64,000 nt of DNA from Planctomycetota bacterium. GTDB taxonomy: Bacteria > Planctomycetota > J058. The stretch spans positions 1 through 64,000 of the forward strand of contig JAMLIC010000025.1 of assembly GCA_023954375.1 (NCBI GenBank), written 5' to 3'. Positions within the stretch are counted from its first letter, which is position 1. The number at the start of each line of letters is the position of its first letter. The notes beneath the pieces were generated by a model, which worked only from the letters and a program-made list of their open reading frames with translations, did not search any database and was not told where the DNA came from. Both the position numbers and the translations under genes were made by a program. Below are positions 53,981-62,710 of the stretch, in pieces.

Positions 53981-55033
53981 ATGCTCGGGCTCAACTACCT
54001 CCTCGGGCTCCTCTCGGTCGACATGGGGATCGACCTCGGCACGGCGAACACGCTCGTGTGCGTGCGCGGCGAGGGGATCGTCCTCGACGAGCCGTCGGTC
54101 GTCGCCGTGCGCAAGGGGACCAACGAGGTCCTCATGAACGGCATGGCCGTCGGCCACGCGGCCAAGGACATGCTCGGCAAGACGCCCTCGGGGATCGAGG
54201 CGATCCGGCCGCTGAAGAACGGCGTGATCGCCGACTTCGACATCACCGAGGCCATGCTCACCTACTTCATCACGAAGGTGCACAACCGCCGCTTCGGGGT
54301 GCGACCGCGCGTGGTGATCGGCGTGCCCACGGGGATCACGACCGTCGAGAAGCAGGCCGTCTACAACTCGGCCGAGCGGGCCGGCGCGCGGCAGGTGTTC
54401 CTGATCGAGGAGCCGCGGGCGGCGGGGCTGGGCGCCGGGCTGTCGATCCAGGAGCCGGCGGCGCACATGATCGTGGACATCGGCGGCGGCACGTCGGACA
54501 TCGCCGTCACGTCGCTGGCCGAGATCGTCGCCTCGCGCTCGGTGAAGATCGCGGGCGACGCCTTCGACGAGGCGATCATCGAGCACCTCAAGAAGGTCCA
54601 CAACCTGCACATCGGCGAGCAGAGCGCCGAGCGGATCAAGGTCCAGATCGGCTCGGTCGTCCCGCTGGTCGAGGAGGTCTCGCTCGAGGTCAAGGGCCGC
54701 GACGTGACCACCGGCCGCCCGCGCGGCTGCCTGGTCAGCTCGGGCGAGATCCGCGAGGTGCTGCGCGGGCCGTGCCTGCAGATCTGCCGCTCGATCATCG
54801 AGGTGCTCGAGGAGACGCCGCCGGAGCTCTCGGCGGACCTCGTCGACAACGGCCTGGTGATGACCGGCGGCGGCGCGCTCCTGCGCGGCTTCGACCTGAT
54901 GATCGAGCAGGAGGTCGGGCTGCCCACGCGGGTGGCCGACGAGCCGCTGGCGTGCGTGGCGCTCGGCACGGCGATCTTCCTCGAGCACCTGGACCGCTAC
55001 GCGTCGATACTCGAGTCGTCCGCGGAGTTCTGA
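53981..55033 (+). CDS. mreB: Rod-shape-determining actin-like protein MreB
   Basis: The 350-residue protein has the actin-like ATPase motifs: DMGIDLGTANTLV (phosphate 1), GVPTGITTVEKQAV, IVDIGGGTSDIAV (phosphate 2) and VMTGGGALLRG (adenosine). An N-terminal amphipathic or membrane-binding helix is present (LGLNYLLGLLS). ATG 53981 follows GGAGGACGAAGGAG. It forms membrane-bound filaments that organise the elongasome. The operon continues after an unusual repeat-filled gap. Confidence 0.96.
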   Translation: MLGLNYLLGLLSVDMGIDLGTANTLVCVRGEGIVLDEPSVVAVRKGTNEVLMNGMAVGHAAKDMLGKTPSGIEAIRPLKNGVIADFDITEAMLTYFITKVHNRRFGVRPRVVIGVPTGITTVEKQAVYNSAERAGARQVFLIEEPRAAGLGAGLSIQEPAAHMIVDIGGGTSDIAVTSLAEIVASRSVKIAGDAFDEAIIEHLKKVHNLHIGEQSAERIKVQIGSVVPLVEEVSLEVKGRDVTTGRPRGCLVSSGEIREVLRGPCLQICRSIIEVLEETPPELSADLVDNGLVMTGGGALLRGFDLMIEQEVGLPTRVADEPLACVALGTAIFLEHLDRYASILESSAEF

Positions 55034-55042
55034 GGCTGCGGC

Positions 55043-55272
55043 GCACGATGGCGGGCGCTGTCGCGCGCAGGCTCGCTCGAAGTGGTCACCACGTCGTCGC
55101 TCGCCTGCGCGCGACATCGCCTCGCCCTCGTGCGCCTCGCGGCGCGTGGACGAGGAGGAGCAGCACGATGGCGGGCGCTGTCGCGCGAAGGCTGGCTCGA
55201 CGTGGTCACCACGTCGTCGCTCGGCGCGCGACATCGCCTCGCCCTCGTGCGCCTCGCGGCGCGTGGACGAGG
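55043..55272. repeat. Tandem palindromic repeats between mreB and mreC
   Basis: Two direct copies of about 112 bases, 120 bases apart (55043-55156 and 55163-55272), differ by about three deleted bases and a few changes. In copy 1 TGTCGCGCGCAGGC (55059-55072) and GCCTGCGCGCGACA (55103-55116) are perfect complements, with a GTGGTCACCAC palindrome in the loop; flanking bases pair imperfectly, so each copy is a long hairpin. The gap is 274 bases where neighbouring mre genes overlap by four. It may attenuate or stabilise the mRNA downstream of mreB. Confidence 0.85.
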
Positions 55273-55307
55273 GGCCGCGCGAGCGACGTGTCGGGAGGAG
55301 CGAGCGG

Positions 55308-56111
55308 ATGAGGCGGCGGACGACGGGCCGCCAGGCGCGGCGGGGGCGGTGGGCGGCGTGGGCGCCGGTGGCGGCCTGCCTGGCCCTGCCCCTGCTCCCC
55401 GCGCCCGCCCGCAGCGCCGCCCGCGACCGGCTCCTCGACCTGCACGCGCGCCTGGCCCGCCTGGCCGGCGCGGCGGCGCCGGGGGCCGGCCCGGCGCAGG
55501 ACGCGGCCGAGGACCGCGTGCGCGTGCTCGAGGCGGAGCTCGTCCGCCTGCGGCGCGCGCTCCTGGAGGCGGGCGCGCACCGCGAGCTGGCCGAGGCGGG
55601 GCCGCGGGCGCGGCTGATCCCGGCCGAGGCGCTGCCCTTCGGGGCCGGGCGAGGGCTCCTGCACCGGACGCTCCTCGGCCGCGGGCGGCGTGACGGCGTG
55701 CTCGTCGGTCAGCCCGTCCTCGCCGGCGACGCGCTGGTCGGCGTCGTCGCCGCCGCGAGCGAGGCCACCTGCGAGGTGCGCCTGGTCACCGACCCGACCT
55801 TCCGCCTGCGGGCGACGATCCCCCGCCAGGGCGGCGAGGTCGAGGGCCTGCTCCAGGGCGACGGCAGCGGCCTCCTCGCCTTCCAGCCGGCGGTCCTCGA
55901 CGCCGCCGCCCCGGCGCCCGTGCCGCAGGTGGGCGAGCCGGTCCTGAGCTCGCGCGCGTCGCTCCTCTGCGGCGTGCCGGCCGTGCTCGGCGTCGTCGTC
56001 GACGTCGCGCGCGTGCCCGGCTCGACCGTGCCCGTGGCCCGCGTCCGCCCGACCGTCGACCTCGACCGCCTGACGGCGGTCGTGATCGTCCACCCGGGGG
56101 ACGCGCCGTGA
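55308..56111 (+). CDS. mreC: Rod-shape-determining protein MreC
   Basis: The 267-residue protein has an N-terminal anchor (WAAWAPVAACLALPLLPAPA), a coiled coil (RVRVLEAELVRLRRALLEAG), and the MreC beta-barrel pattern (RTLLGRGRRDGVLVGQPVL, GVVAAASEATCEVRLVTDP, PRQGGEVEGLLQGD). ATG 55308 follows GGAGGAG. It scaffolds PBP2-RodA on the periplasmic side. Its stop overlaps the MreD-like GTG. Confidence 0.88.
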   Translation: MRRRTTGRQARRGRWAAWAPVAACLALPLLPAPARSAARDRLLDLHARLARLAGAAAPGAGPAQDAAEDRVRVLEAELVRLRRALLEAGAHRELAEAGPRARLIPAEALPFGAGRGLLHRTLLGRGRRDGVLVGQPVLAGDALVGVVAAASEATCEVRLVTDPTFRLRATIPRQGGEVEGLLQGDGSGLLAFQPAVLDAAAPAPVPQVGEPVLSSRASLLCGVPAVLGVVVDVARVPGSTVPVARVRPTVDLDRLTAVVIVHPGDAP

Positions 56112-56611
56112 GCCCCCGCCCCGCCGGTCCGCTCGCCGCCCTGCTCCTCCTCCTGGCGCCGCTGTGGGTGCTCGCCGTCCGCCAGGCGCTCGCCGCGGCC
56201 AGCCCCTGGTCGCCCGCGCCCGACGCCCTCCTGGCCGCCGCCGCCGCGGCCGCCTGGTCGGCGCCGGCCGGGCGCGCGGCCCTCTTCGCCGCCGTCACCG
56301 GCTGCCTGGCCGACGCGAGCTGCGACGCCCCCTTCGGCCTCCTCGGCGCGCGGCTGGCGGCGCTCGTGGCGCTGTTCGCCCCCCTGCGCCGCGGCGTCGA
56401 GGCGGGCGCCCCGGGGCAGGTCGTGCTGGTCCTCGCGTTCGCCGCGGCCGAGCGCTCGCTCGCCGCGCTGACGCTCGCCCTCACCGCGCCCGAGCCGGTC
56501 TCGGTCGCGGCGCTCCTGCCGCGCGCGGGCTGGACGGCGCTGGCGACGGCCCTCCTGGCGCCGCTGGCCTTCGGGGCCGCCCGCGCGCTCCTCCCGCCGG
56601 AGCGCCGGTGA
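56108..56611 (+). CDS. mreD: MreD-like membrane protein
   Basis: The 167-residue protein starts at GTG 56108 (GTGA overlap) and has about five membrane helices with few charged residues. Sequence identity to MreD is not obvious, as usual, but the size, topology and place between mreC and PBP2 make the call. It links MreC to the elongasome in the inner membrane. Confidence 0.75.
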   Translation: MSPRPAGPLAALLLLLAPLWVLAVRQALAAASPWSPAPDALLAAAAAAAWSAPAGRAALFAAVTGCLADASCDAPFGLLGARLAALVALFAPLRRGVEAGAPGQVVLVLAFAAAERSLAALTLALTAPEPVSVAALLPRAGWTALATALLAPLAFGAARALLPPERR

Positions 56612-58839
56612 CCCCCGCGCGCCGCTACCGGCTGCTGGGCGCCGCCAGCCTGGCGACGCTCCTGCTCCTGTCGGGCCGGCTCTACGCCGTCTCGGTCCTG
56701 CGCCACGCCGAGCTGCGCGACAAGGCCGAGCGCCGCCGCCGCCGGGCCGACGTCCTGCCGGCCTGCCGCGGGCAGGTCCTCGACCGCCACGGCCGCCCCC
56801 TCGCGCGCGACCTCGCCGTCGACGACGTGGCCGTGGACCTCACGGAGCTCGACCCGGCGCTCGAGCTGGTCCTGCCGCTGGCGCGCGCCCTCGGGATCAC
56901 CCGCCAGGCCGCGCGCGAGCGCCTCGAGGACGCCCGCGCGCTGGCCACCGAGGACGGCGAGCCGGTCCTCGTCGGCGGCGCGCCGCTCGAGGCCGCCGAG
57001 CGGGTGAAGAGGTCGCTCCGCGGGGCCGGCGGGCTCACCGTGCGCTTCGAGCCGGGGGGGCTGGCCGTGCTGGCCGACCCCGCGCGCCTGGTCGCGCGGG
57101 CGCGGACGCTCGAGGCGCTGGCCCCGCTCCTCGAGGTGCCGGGGGCCGACCTCCAGGCCGCCGTCGACGCCGAGGTGACCTCGATCCTCGACGAGGACGA
57201 CCGCGACGCGCGCGTCGTGCGCTGGCGCCGGCCGCTCGTCGTTCGCGCCGAGGCGAGCTTCGAGGTGCTGGCCCGCGTCGTCGAGCGCCAGGGCGACCTC
57301 CCGGGCGTGCGCGTCGTGCGCCGCTACCGCCGCGTCTACCCGCGCGGCGAGGTCGCCGCGCACCTCGTCGGGACGATCGGCGCGCCGAGCCCCGAGGAGC
57401 GCGCGAACGACCGCGCCCGGGGCGTCCTCGTCGACGAGGGCGGCGGGGCGCTGGGCCTCCTCATGGGGGAGCGCGACGACCTCCCCGAGGGCGCGCGCCT
57501 GCGCGACCAGCCGCGCGGGCGCACCGGCGCCGAGCGCGCGTTCGAGGGCGCGCTGGCGGGGCGGCCCGGCGTGCGGGTCGTCGTCCGCGACGCGCGGGGG
57601 CGGCCGCGGGCCACCCTGCGGGACCTGCCGCCCGAGGACGGGCGCGACCTGCGGCTGACGATCGACGCCGACCTGCAGGCGCCGCTCGAGGCGGCGCTGG
57701 ACGAGGCCGTGCTCCGCCACGGCGACGCCGAGGCGGGCGGCGCGGCGGTGGTGATCGACCTGCGCCAGGGCGACGTCCTCGCGCTGGCCTCGAGCCCGCG
57801 CTACGACCCCAACACGATGGGCGCGCGCTTCGCGGAGTGGCGCGACGACCCGCGCCGGCCGCTGTTCGACCGCAGCGTCGCCGCCTTCCCGCCGGCCTCG
57901 ACGTGGAAGGTGCTCACCGCCTTCGCGATGACCGACGACGCCCAGGAGGGCGCCGTGCCGCTCGGCTGGACGACCGAGTGCCACGGCAAGCTCTTCCCCG
58001 GCAAGCCCGGGCCGTTTCGGTGCGACGGCTACCACGGGCCGACCGACCTCGGCCGGGCGCTCGAGCGCTCGTGCAACGTGTTCTTCTTCCGCGCCGCCGA
58101 CCGCGTCGGCCTCGACGCCATGGCCGCCTGGGCCGAGCGCCTGGGCCTCGGGCGGCGCCTCCTCGGTTTGCCGGGCGAGCGCGCCGGCCTCGTGCCGACG
58201 AGCGGGATGAAGGAGGCGCGCTTCGAGCGCGCCGCGGCCGGCCTGCACGCGCGCTGGCGGGAGGCGCTCGAGGTCCAGGCGCGGGGCGGCGACCCCGCCG
58301 CGGTCGACCTGGCGCAGCGCCGCCTCGAGCGGGCCGCGTGGTGGGTCGGCGCCTGCGCCGACGACCGCAAGGCGCGGCCGGGCGACGCGCGCAACGCCTC
58401 CATCGGGCAGGGCGACGTCATGACGACGCCCGTGCAGGTGGCGCTCCTGGCCGGCCTCGTGGCCACGGGCGGGCGCGCGCCCCTGCCGCGCGTCGACGCG
58501 GACCGCCCGGTGGTCTGGCACGAGGCCGACCTCCCCGCCGGGGCGCTCGCGCGCGTGCGCGAGGGGATGCGGCGCGTCGTCACGCGCGGCACGGCGTCCG
58601 ACGCGCGCCTGGGCCTGCGCGGCCTCGACGTCGCCGGCAAGACCGGCACGGCCGAGCGCGCCAAGGGGCAGGCGAAGCTCGCCTGGTTCATGGGCTACTA
58701 CCCGGCCGCCCGCCCCGAGGTCGCCTTCGCCGTCCTCGTCGACCGCACCGAGGGGCACGGCGGCGAGGTGTGCGCGCCGGTGACGCGCGCCTTGATCGAC
58801 GCCTACGAGGCCACGAAGCGGCCGCGAGGCCGCCCGTGA
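56608..58839 (+). CDS. mrdA: Penicillin-binding protein 2 (elongation transpeptidase)
   Basis: The 743-residue protein starts at GTG 56608 (GTGA overlap). N-terminal membrane helix (LLGAASLATLLLLSGRLYAV), pedestal domain (RGQVLDRHGRPLARD), then the transpeptidase domain with SxxK in PPASTWKVL near residue 430, SxN in RSCN-VFF near 488 and KTGT near 678. It cross-links peptidoglycan in the periplasm during lateral growth together with RodA. Somewhat longer than typical (about 630), the surplus lying around residues 535-570 (Arg/Ala-rich). Confidence 0.93.
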   Translation: MTPARRYRLLGAASLATLLLLSGRLYAVSVLRHAELRDKAERRRRRADVLPACRGQVLDRHGRPLARDLAVDDVAVDLTELDPALELVLPLARALGITRQAARERLEDARALATEDGEPVLVGGAPLEAAERVKRSLRGAGGLTVRFEPGGLAVLADPARLVARARTLEALAPLLEVPGADLQAAVDAEVTSILDEDDRDARVVRWRRPLVVRAEASFEVLARVVERQGDLPGVRVVRRYRRVYPRGEVAAHLVGTIGAPSPEERANDRARGVLVDEGGGALGLLMGERDDLPEGARLRDQPRGRTGAERAFEGALAGRPGVRVVVRDARGRPRATLRDLPPEDGRDLRLTIDADLQAPLEAALDEAVLRHGDAEAGGAAVVIDLRQGDVLALASSPRYDPNTMGARFAEWRDDPRRPLFDRSVAAFPPASTWKVLTAFAMTDDAQEGAVPLGWTTECHGKLFPGKPGPFRCDGYHGPTDLGRALERSCNVFFFRAADRVGLDAMAAWAERLGLGRRLLGLPGERAGLVPTSGMKEARFERAAAGLHARWREALEVQARGGDPAAVDLAQRRLERAAWWVGACADDRKARPGDARNASIGQGDVMTTPVQVALLAGLVATGGRAPLPRVDADRPVVWHEADLPAGALARVREGMRRVVTRGTASDARLGLRGLDVAGKTGTAERAKGQAKLAWFMGYYPAARPEVAFAVLVDRTEGHGGEVCAPVTRALIDAYEATKRPRGRP

Positions 58840-59993
58840 GCCTGCGGATCGACGCCCTGCGCCTCTCGCGCGAGCTCGACCGCTTCCCGGGCACGCTCCT
58901 GGCCGTGTGCCTGGCGCTCCTCGCCGTCTCGCTCGTGTCGCTCCACAGCGCCAGCCTGACGCCGGGCGGCGGCTCCTACGGCTACGCCGCCCGCCAGGCG
59001 GGCTGGGCCGTCCTCGGGCTCGGCGGGTTCTTCGCCTGCTCGCAGGTGCCCTACGACCGCCTCGGCCGGCGCGCCTGGACCTTCATGGGCCTCGGCTGCC
59101 TCGCGCTCGTGCTCGTCCTCCTCCTGGGCACGAAGGTCAACGGCGCGCGGAGCTGGTTCTCGCTCGGCCCCGTGCGCCTCCAGCCGAGCGAGTTCGTCAA
59201 GTACGCCCTCGTCCTCCTCCTGGCGCGCACCGTGGCCCGGCGCGGCGCCGGGATCGGCACCTGGCGCGGCCTGGCCGAGGCCGGCGCGATCACGGCGCTG
59301 CCTGCGGGCCTCGTCCTCCTCCAGCCCGACCTCGGCACGGCGCTCACCTACGCCCCGATCCTGATCGCGATCGTCTTCGTCGCCGGCGCGCGCCTCCAGC
59401 ACCTCGCGCTCGTGGCCGGCGCCGCCCTCGCCAGCCTGCCGGTCGCGTGGTGCTTCTTCTTCAAGGAGTACCAGAAGCTGCGCATCCTCTCGTTCCTCGA
59501 CTCGAACGAGCACGCCCTCGGCGGCGCCTACCAGGTCAACCAGTCGGTGATCGCCATCGGCTCGGGCGGCCTCCTCGGGCGCGGCTACTGCCAGGGGACG
59601 CAGGGGCCGCTGGGCTTCCTCCCCGAGCGGCACACCGACTTCATCTACGCCGTCGTGTGCGAGGACTTCGGCCTGGTCGGCGGGGTCGTCGTCCTGGCGC
59701 TCTACGGCCATCTGCTCGCGGCGCTGCTCGAGATCGTGCGCACGACCCGCGACCCCGAGGGGCGGTTCATCGTGGTCGGCGTCGGTGCCGTGACCCTCGT
59801 GCAGATCATCGTCAACGTCGGCATGGTCCTCGGCGCCATGCCGGTCACGGGGCTGCCCCTGCCGCTCGTCTCCTACGGCGGGTCGTCGCTCGTGGCCACG
59901 CTCTGCGGCTTCGGCCTGTGCGCGTCGGTGGCGCGGCACCGCACGCGCGTGATCGTCCACGGGTCCGAGGAGGGCGCGACGGCGCGCCGCTGA
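58836..59993 (+). CDS. rodA: SEDS glycosyltransferase RodA
   Basis: The 385-residue protein starts at GTG 58836 (GTGA overlap). Ten membrane helices are apparent. SEDS hallmarks include GARSWFSLGPVRLQPSEFVKYA, LLQPDLGTAL with the catalytic Asp, AIGSGGLLGRGYCQGTQG, LPERHTDFIYAVVCEDFGLVGG and LPLPLVSYGGSSL. It polymerises lipid II glycan strands as the partner of PBP2. It is the last gene of the mre operon. Confidence 0.95.
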   Translation: MSLRIDALRLSRELDRFPGTLLAVCLALLAVSLVSLHSASLTPGGGSYGYAARQAGWAVLGLGGFFACSQVPYDRLGRRAWTFMGLGCLALVLVLLLGTKVNGARSWFSLGPVRLQPSEFVKYALVLLLARTVARRGAGIGTWRGLAEAGAITALPAGLVLLQPDLGTALTYAPILIAIVFVAGARLQHLALVAGAALASLPVAWCFFFKEYQKLRILSFLDSNEHALGGAYQVNQSVIAIGSGGLLGRGYCQGTQGPLGFLPERHTDFIYAVVCEDFGLVGGVVVLALYGHLLAALLEIVRTTRDPEGRFIVVGVGAVTLVQIIVNVGMVLGAMPVTGLPLPLVSYGGSSLVATLCGFGLCASVARHRTRVIVHGSEEGATARR

Positions 59994-60033
59994 CCGCCCT
60001 GGAACTCCGGGGGCCCGGCCGGGTGTCCGGAGC

Positions 60034-60813
60034 ATGGACCCCCTGTCCGCCGGCGCGGCGCGAGCGACCGCCCATCCGACCGCGCCGATCGCCGCCCGCC
60101 CGCGCCCGCCCGACCGCTGCGCCGGCTGCCACGACCGCCTGCTGCTCGTCCGGTCGGCGGCGGTGTGCGACGGGTGCGGCGCGGCCCTGCACCCCGAGTG
60201 CGCGCGCGGCCTCGGCGCCTGCCCGACGCTCGGGTGCGCGCGTCCGTTGCCCCGGTCGGCGCGAGCGCGTCGCGAGGTCGACCTCCGCGGGCGCGTCCTG
60301 ACGCTCGTCGTCCTGCACGCGCTCTGCCTGGCGCTGATCCCCGGGGCGCTGGGGCCTCGGCCGCCCGTGCGCGTCGTGTGGCCGCCGCCGGGCCGCTACG
60401 ACGGCCCCCTGCGCTGCACCGTGTTCGCGCCGAGCGCGGCGACGCCGCGTCACGAGCCCGACTGGCGGGTCGAGTGGCGCCACCGGTGCTCGTGCCCCTG
60501 CCCGCACACCGGCCTCGACGACCCGGACCTCGGGCCCGAGCACTTCAACGGTCCCCTGCCCCCGGTCGTCGCGGCGCGGCGCCGGGCACGCGCACCTCGA
60601 GCGCCGTCCGGCCCGCGCCGGCGGGCACGCGGACGACGGCCAGCCGACCGCCGTCGTGCCCCGCGACGACCAGGTCGAACGCCGCCTCCGGCGCGTGGGC
60701 CAGGTAGAAGCCGCCCGCGTCCTGCGTCGGCGTGGCCTCGTCCGCGGCCGTCCAGGGCAGGAGGAGCCTGGCCTCGACGGGCGCGCCGCGCGCATCGACC
60801 ACGCGGCCCGTGA
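60034..60813 (+). CDS. RING-like zinc protein with membrane helix (copy 2; 3' end doubtful)
   Basis: ATG 60034. Zinc pattern C-x2-C-x12-C-x2-C-x4-H-x2-C-x6-C-x4-C near residues 29-68 has the same spacing as the protein at 34799 except for two extra residues. A membrane helix follows (LTLVVLHALCLALIPGALG), then a domain with a second Cys group CSCPCPH near residues 151-157. After about residue 185 the frame becomes Arg/Pro-rich and is antisense to the lipoprotein gene ending at 60545; the true end is therefore probably near 60560-60600 with a one-base error, or the genes really overlap by about 270 bases. Confidence 0.65.
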   Translation: MDPLSAGAARATAHPTAPIAARPRPPDRCAGCHDRLLLVRSAAVCDGCGAALHPECARGLGACPTLGCARPLPRSARARREVDLRGRVLTLVVLHALCLALIPGALGPRPPVRVVWPPPGRYDGPLRCTVFAPSAATPRHEPDWRVEWRHRCSCPCPHTGLDDPDLGPEHFNGPLPPVVAARRRARAPRAPSGPRRRARGRRPADRRRAPRRPGRTPPPARGPGRSRPRPASAWPRPRPSRAGGAWPRRARRAHRPRGP

Positions 60814-61675
60814 CCACCCGCCCGGGCGTCAGCGGCAAGCGCACGGCGACGTCGGCGGCGGCCGCGACCTCGAACGGGGCGGTGACGCCCGCGCCGAGGC
60901 CCGTGACCCGCAGGGCGGCCCGGTAGGTGCCGGGCGGCAGGTGCACGAACCGCGGCCAGCCGCCCGCGCCGTGCTCGTGGCGCCACTCGCCCGACCCCGG
61001 GTCGAGGCGGTGCAGCTCGACCCCGAGGGGCGATCGCGCGAAGCGCGCGCCGGGCGGGGGGACCACCTCCACGTCGACCGCGCCGCCGGTCCCGAGCGTC
61101 AGGAGGACGTCGGTCGCCGGCGCGAGCACGTCGGCCGTGACCGGCACGTGGTGCGGGTCCGGACCCGCGCCGGCCGTGAGCTCGTACCAGCCCGGCGCCA
61201 GACTCCGGACCTCGAAGCGACCCGCCTCGTCGGTCCCCACGAACCTGAACCATCGGTGATGGGCGACCACCCGCACGGTGACGCCCGCGACCGGCCGGCC
61301 GGCCGGATCGAGCACCCGGCCGCGGAGCGGCGCCTCGGGCTCGAGGGAGACGACCGCGCGCGCCACGCCGTCGCGGACCGGCGCGGCGCTCCGGTGCGCG
61401 ACGAAGCCGGGCGGCTCGACGATGACGTCCACCGCCCGGGCCCGGAGGCGCGCCCGCGCGACGCCCTCCGCGTCGGTCGAGCGGCGCACGACGGGCCGGG
61501 TGAACACGCGCCAGCGGTCGGCCTTGCCCAGCACCACCTCGACGCCCGGGACCGGCACGCCGCCGGCGAGCACGCGCACCTCGACCTCCGCCAGCGGCGC
61601 CTCGCGCCAGGTCACCGCGGGTTCGGCGGCGCAGCCGGCCACGACGAGCAGCGCCAAGGCGAGGCGTGGGCTCAT
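60545..61675 (-). CDS. Carboxypeptidase-regulatory-like lipoprotein
   Basis: The 376-residue protein starts at ATG 61673-61675; signal ends VVAGC (about residue 15). Several Ig-like/CarboxypepD_reg blades are visible: LRGRVLDPAGRPVAGVTVRVV, VTGRVVDARGAPVEARLLLP and GRFEVRSLAPGWYELTAG. Such proteins sit at the cell surface or periplasm and often bind carbohydrate or accompany TonB systems; no receptor is adjacent. It is divergent from the endonuclease/phosphatase gene. Confidence 0.82.
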   Translation of the reverse strand: MSPRLALALLVVAGCAAEPAVTWREAPLAEVEVRVLAGGVPVPGVEVVLGKADRWRVFTRPVVRRSTDAEGVARARLRARAVDVIVEPPGFVAHRSAAPVRDGVARAVVSLEPEAPLRGRVLDPAGRPVAGVTVRVVAHHRWFRFVGTDEAGRFEVRSLAPGWYELTAGAGPDPHHVPVTADVLAPATDVLLTLGTGGAVDVEVVPPPGARFARSPLGVELHRLDPGSGEWRHEHGAGGWPRFVHLPPGTYRAALRVTGLGAGVTAPFEVAAAADVAVRLPLTPGRVVTGRVVDARGAPVEARLLLPWTAADEATPTQDAGGFYLAHAPEAAFDLVVAGHDGGRLAVVRVPAGAGRTALEVRVPGAAPRRPGAGDR

Positions 61676-61802
61676 GTCAGGGTGATAACGGGCGAAGACG
61701 GTTCGTCCCAGGCCCCCGCGACGATCGCCAGGTTCCGGGCGGGCGGCGGTCGCACGTCCATGCAGGCCCAGCGCGGCCCGGACGTTGCGCAGGGCGTCCG
61801 CC

Positions 61803-62642
61803 ATGCTGCACCTCCGCTGGCTCCTCGTCGCCTGCCTCGCCGCGCTCCTCGCCCCGCCGCTCGAGGCGCGCGACCCGCCCGCCCGGCTGCGGGTGCTGCA
61901 GTGGAACGTGGGCACGATCGACCCGCGGGCCGTGCGCCTGCCCGAGGCGGCGATCCCGCGCGTGGTCGACACGATCGCGCAGGCCGCGCCGGACGTGGTC
62001 GTCCTGCAGGAGGTCGAGTCGGCCGCGCAGGTGAGCCGCCTGCGGCGTGGCCTCGCCGCGCGGGGCCTCGTCTACGAGGCGCGGATCGAGGTCGCCGAGG
62101 CCTCGCATCCCGACGGGCTGATCGTCCACCTCGTCCGCCGCGCCCACGCCCGCAGGACCTTCCGCACGAGCACCGGCTACGCCGCGCAGGCGATCGACGT
62201 GGGCGGCGTGTGGGTGGTGGGCGTCCACGCGCCGGCCGCCCCGGGCCCGCAGGCGCGGGCGACGTTCTTCGACGAGGTCCTGACCTGGACCGCGCGCGAG
62301 CTCCGGGGTCCGGTCATCCTCGCGGGCGACTTCAACCTGGGCCCGGGCGGGGGCGCCGGGACCGCCGCCCTCCTCCCTTGGCAGCGCCGGGTCGACCGGG
62401 CGACCTACGCCCGGCTCGCCGCGTCCTTCCCGGTGCGCACGACCGAGGGGCCGACGACGATCTACCGCATGCACCTGGACCACGTGATGGGCCGCGGGGG
62501 CGTGCGCCTCGCGCGGCAGGAGGTCCTGCGCGGACGGCGGATCGGCCTCATGGACCACGACGCCGTGCTGGTCGACCTGCAGGTCGGTTCGGCCCGGACC
62601 GCAGGAGGCCTCGCCGCGGCCGTCACCGCCGCGGCGCGCTGA
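61803..62642 (+). CDS. Secreted endonuclease/exonuclease/phosphatase-family protein
   Basis: The 279-residue protein is read from ATG 61803 (TTG 61785 is possible). A signal peptide ends about residue 20 (PPLEARD). The EEP fold is marked by LRVLQWNVG, VVVLQEVES with the metal-binding Glu, GPVILAGDFNLGPGG, and LDHVMGR ... MDHDAVLVDL with the catalytic His. Members hydrolyse phosphodiesters of nucleic acids, inositol phosphates or lipids. Substrate is open. Confidence 0.88.
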   Translation: MLHLRWLLVACLAALLAPPLEARDPPARLRVLQWNVGTIDPRAVRLPEAAIPRVVDTIAQAAPDVVVLQEVESAAQVSRLRRGLAARGLVYEARIEVAEASHPDGLIVHLVRRAHARRTFRTSTGYAAQAIDVGGVWVVGVHAPAAPGPQARATFFDEVLTWTARELRGPVILAGDFNLGPGGGAGTAALLPWQRRVDRATYARLAASFPVRTTEGPTTIYRMHLDHVMGRGGVRLARQEVLRGRRIGLMDHDAVLVDLQVGSARTAGGLAAAVTAAAR

Positions 62643-62710
62643 GTCCGCCCGGCGGGGCAATCCGCCCGGGCCGGTCGTGCGTAGACTCTCCCCACGACAG
62701 GGAGGGACCC

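Noticed and set aside
60165..60707. Separate small gene overlapping the RING-like gene
   Set aside because: It is a Pro/Arg-rich shadow frame without motifs.
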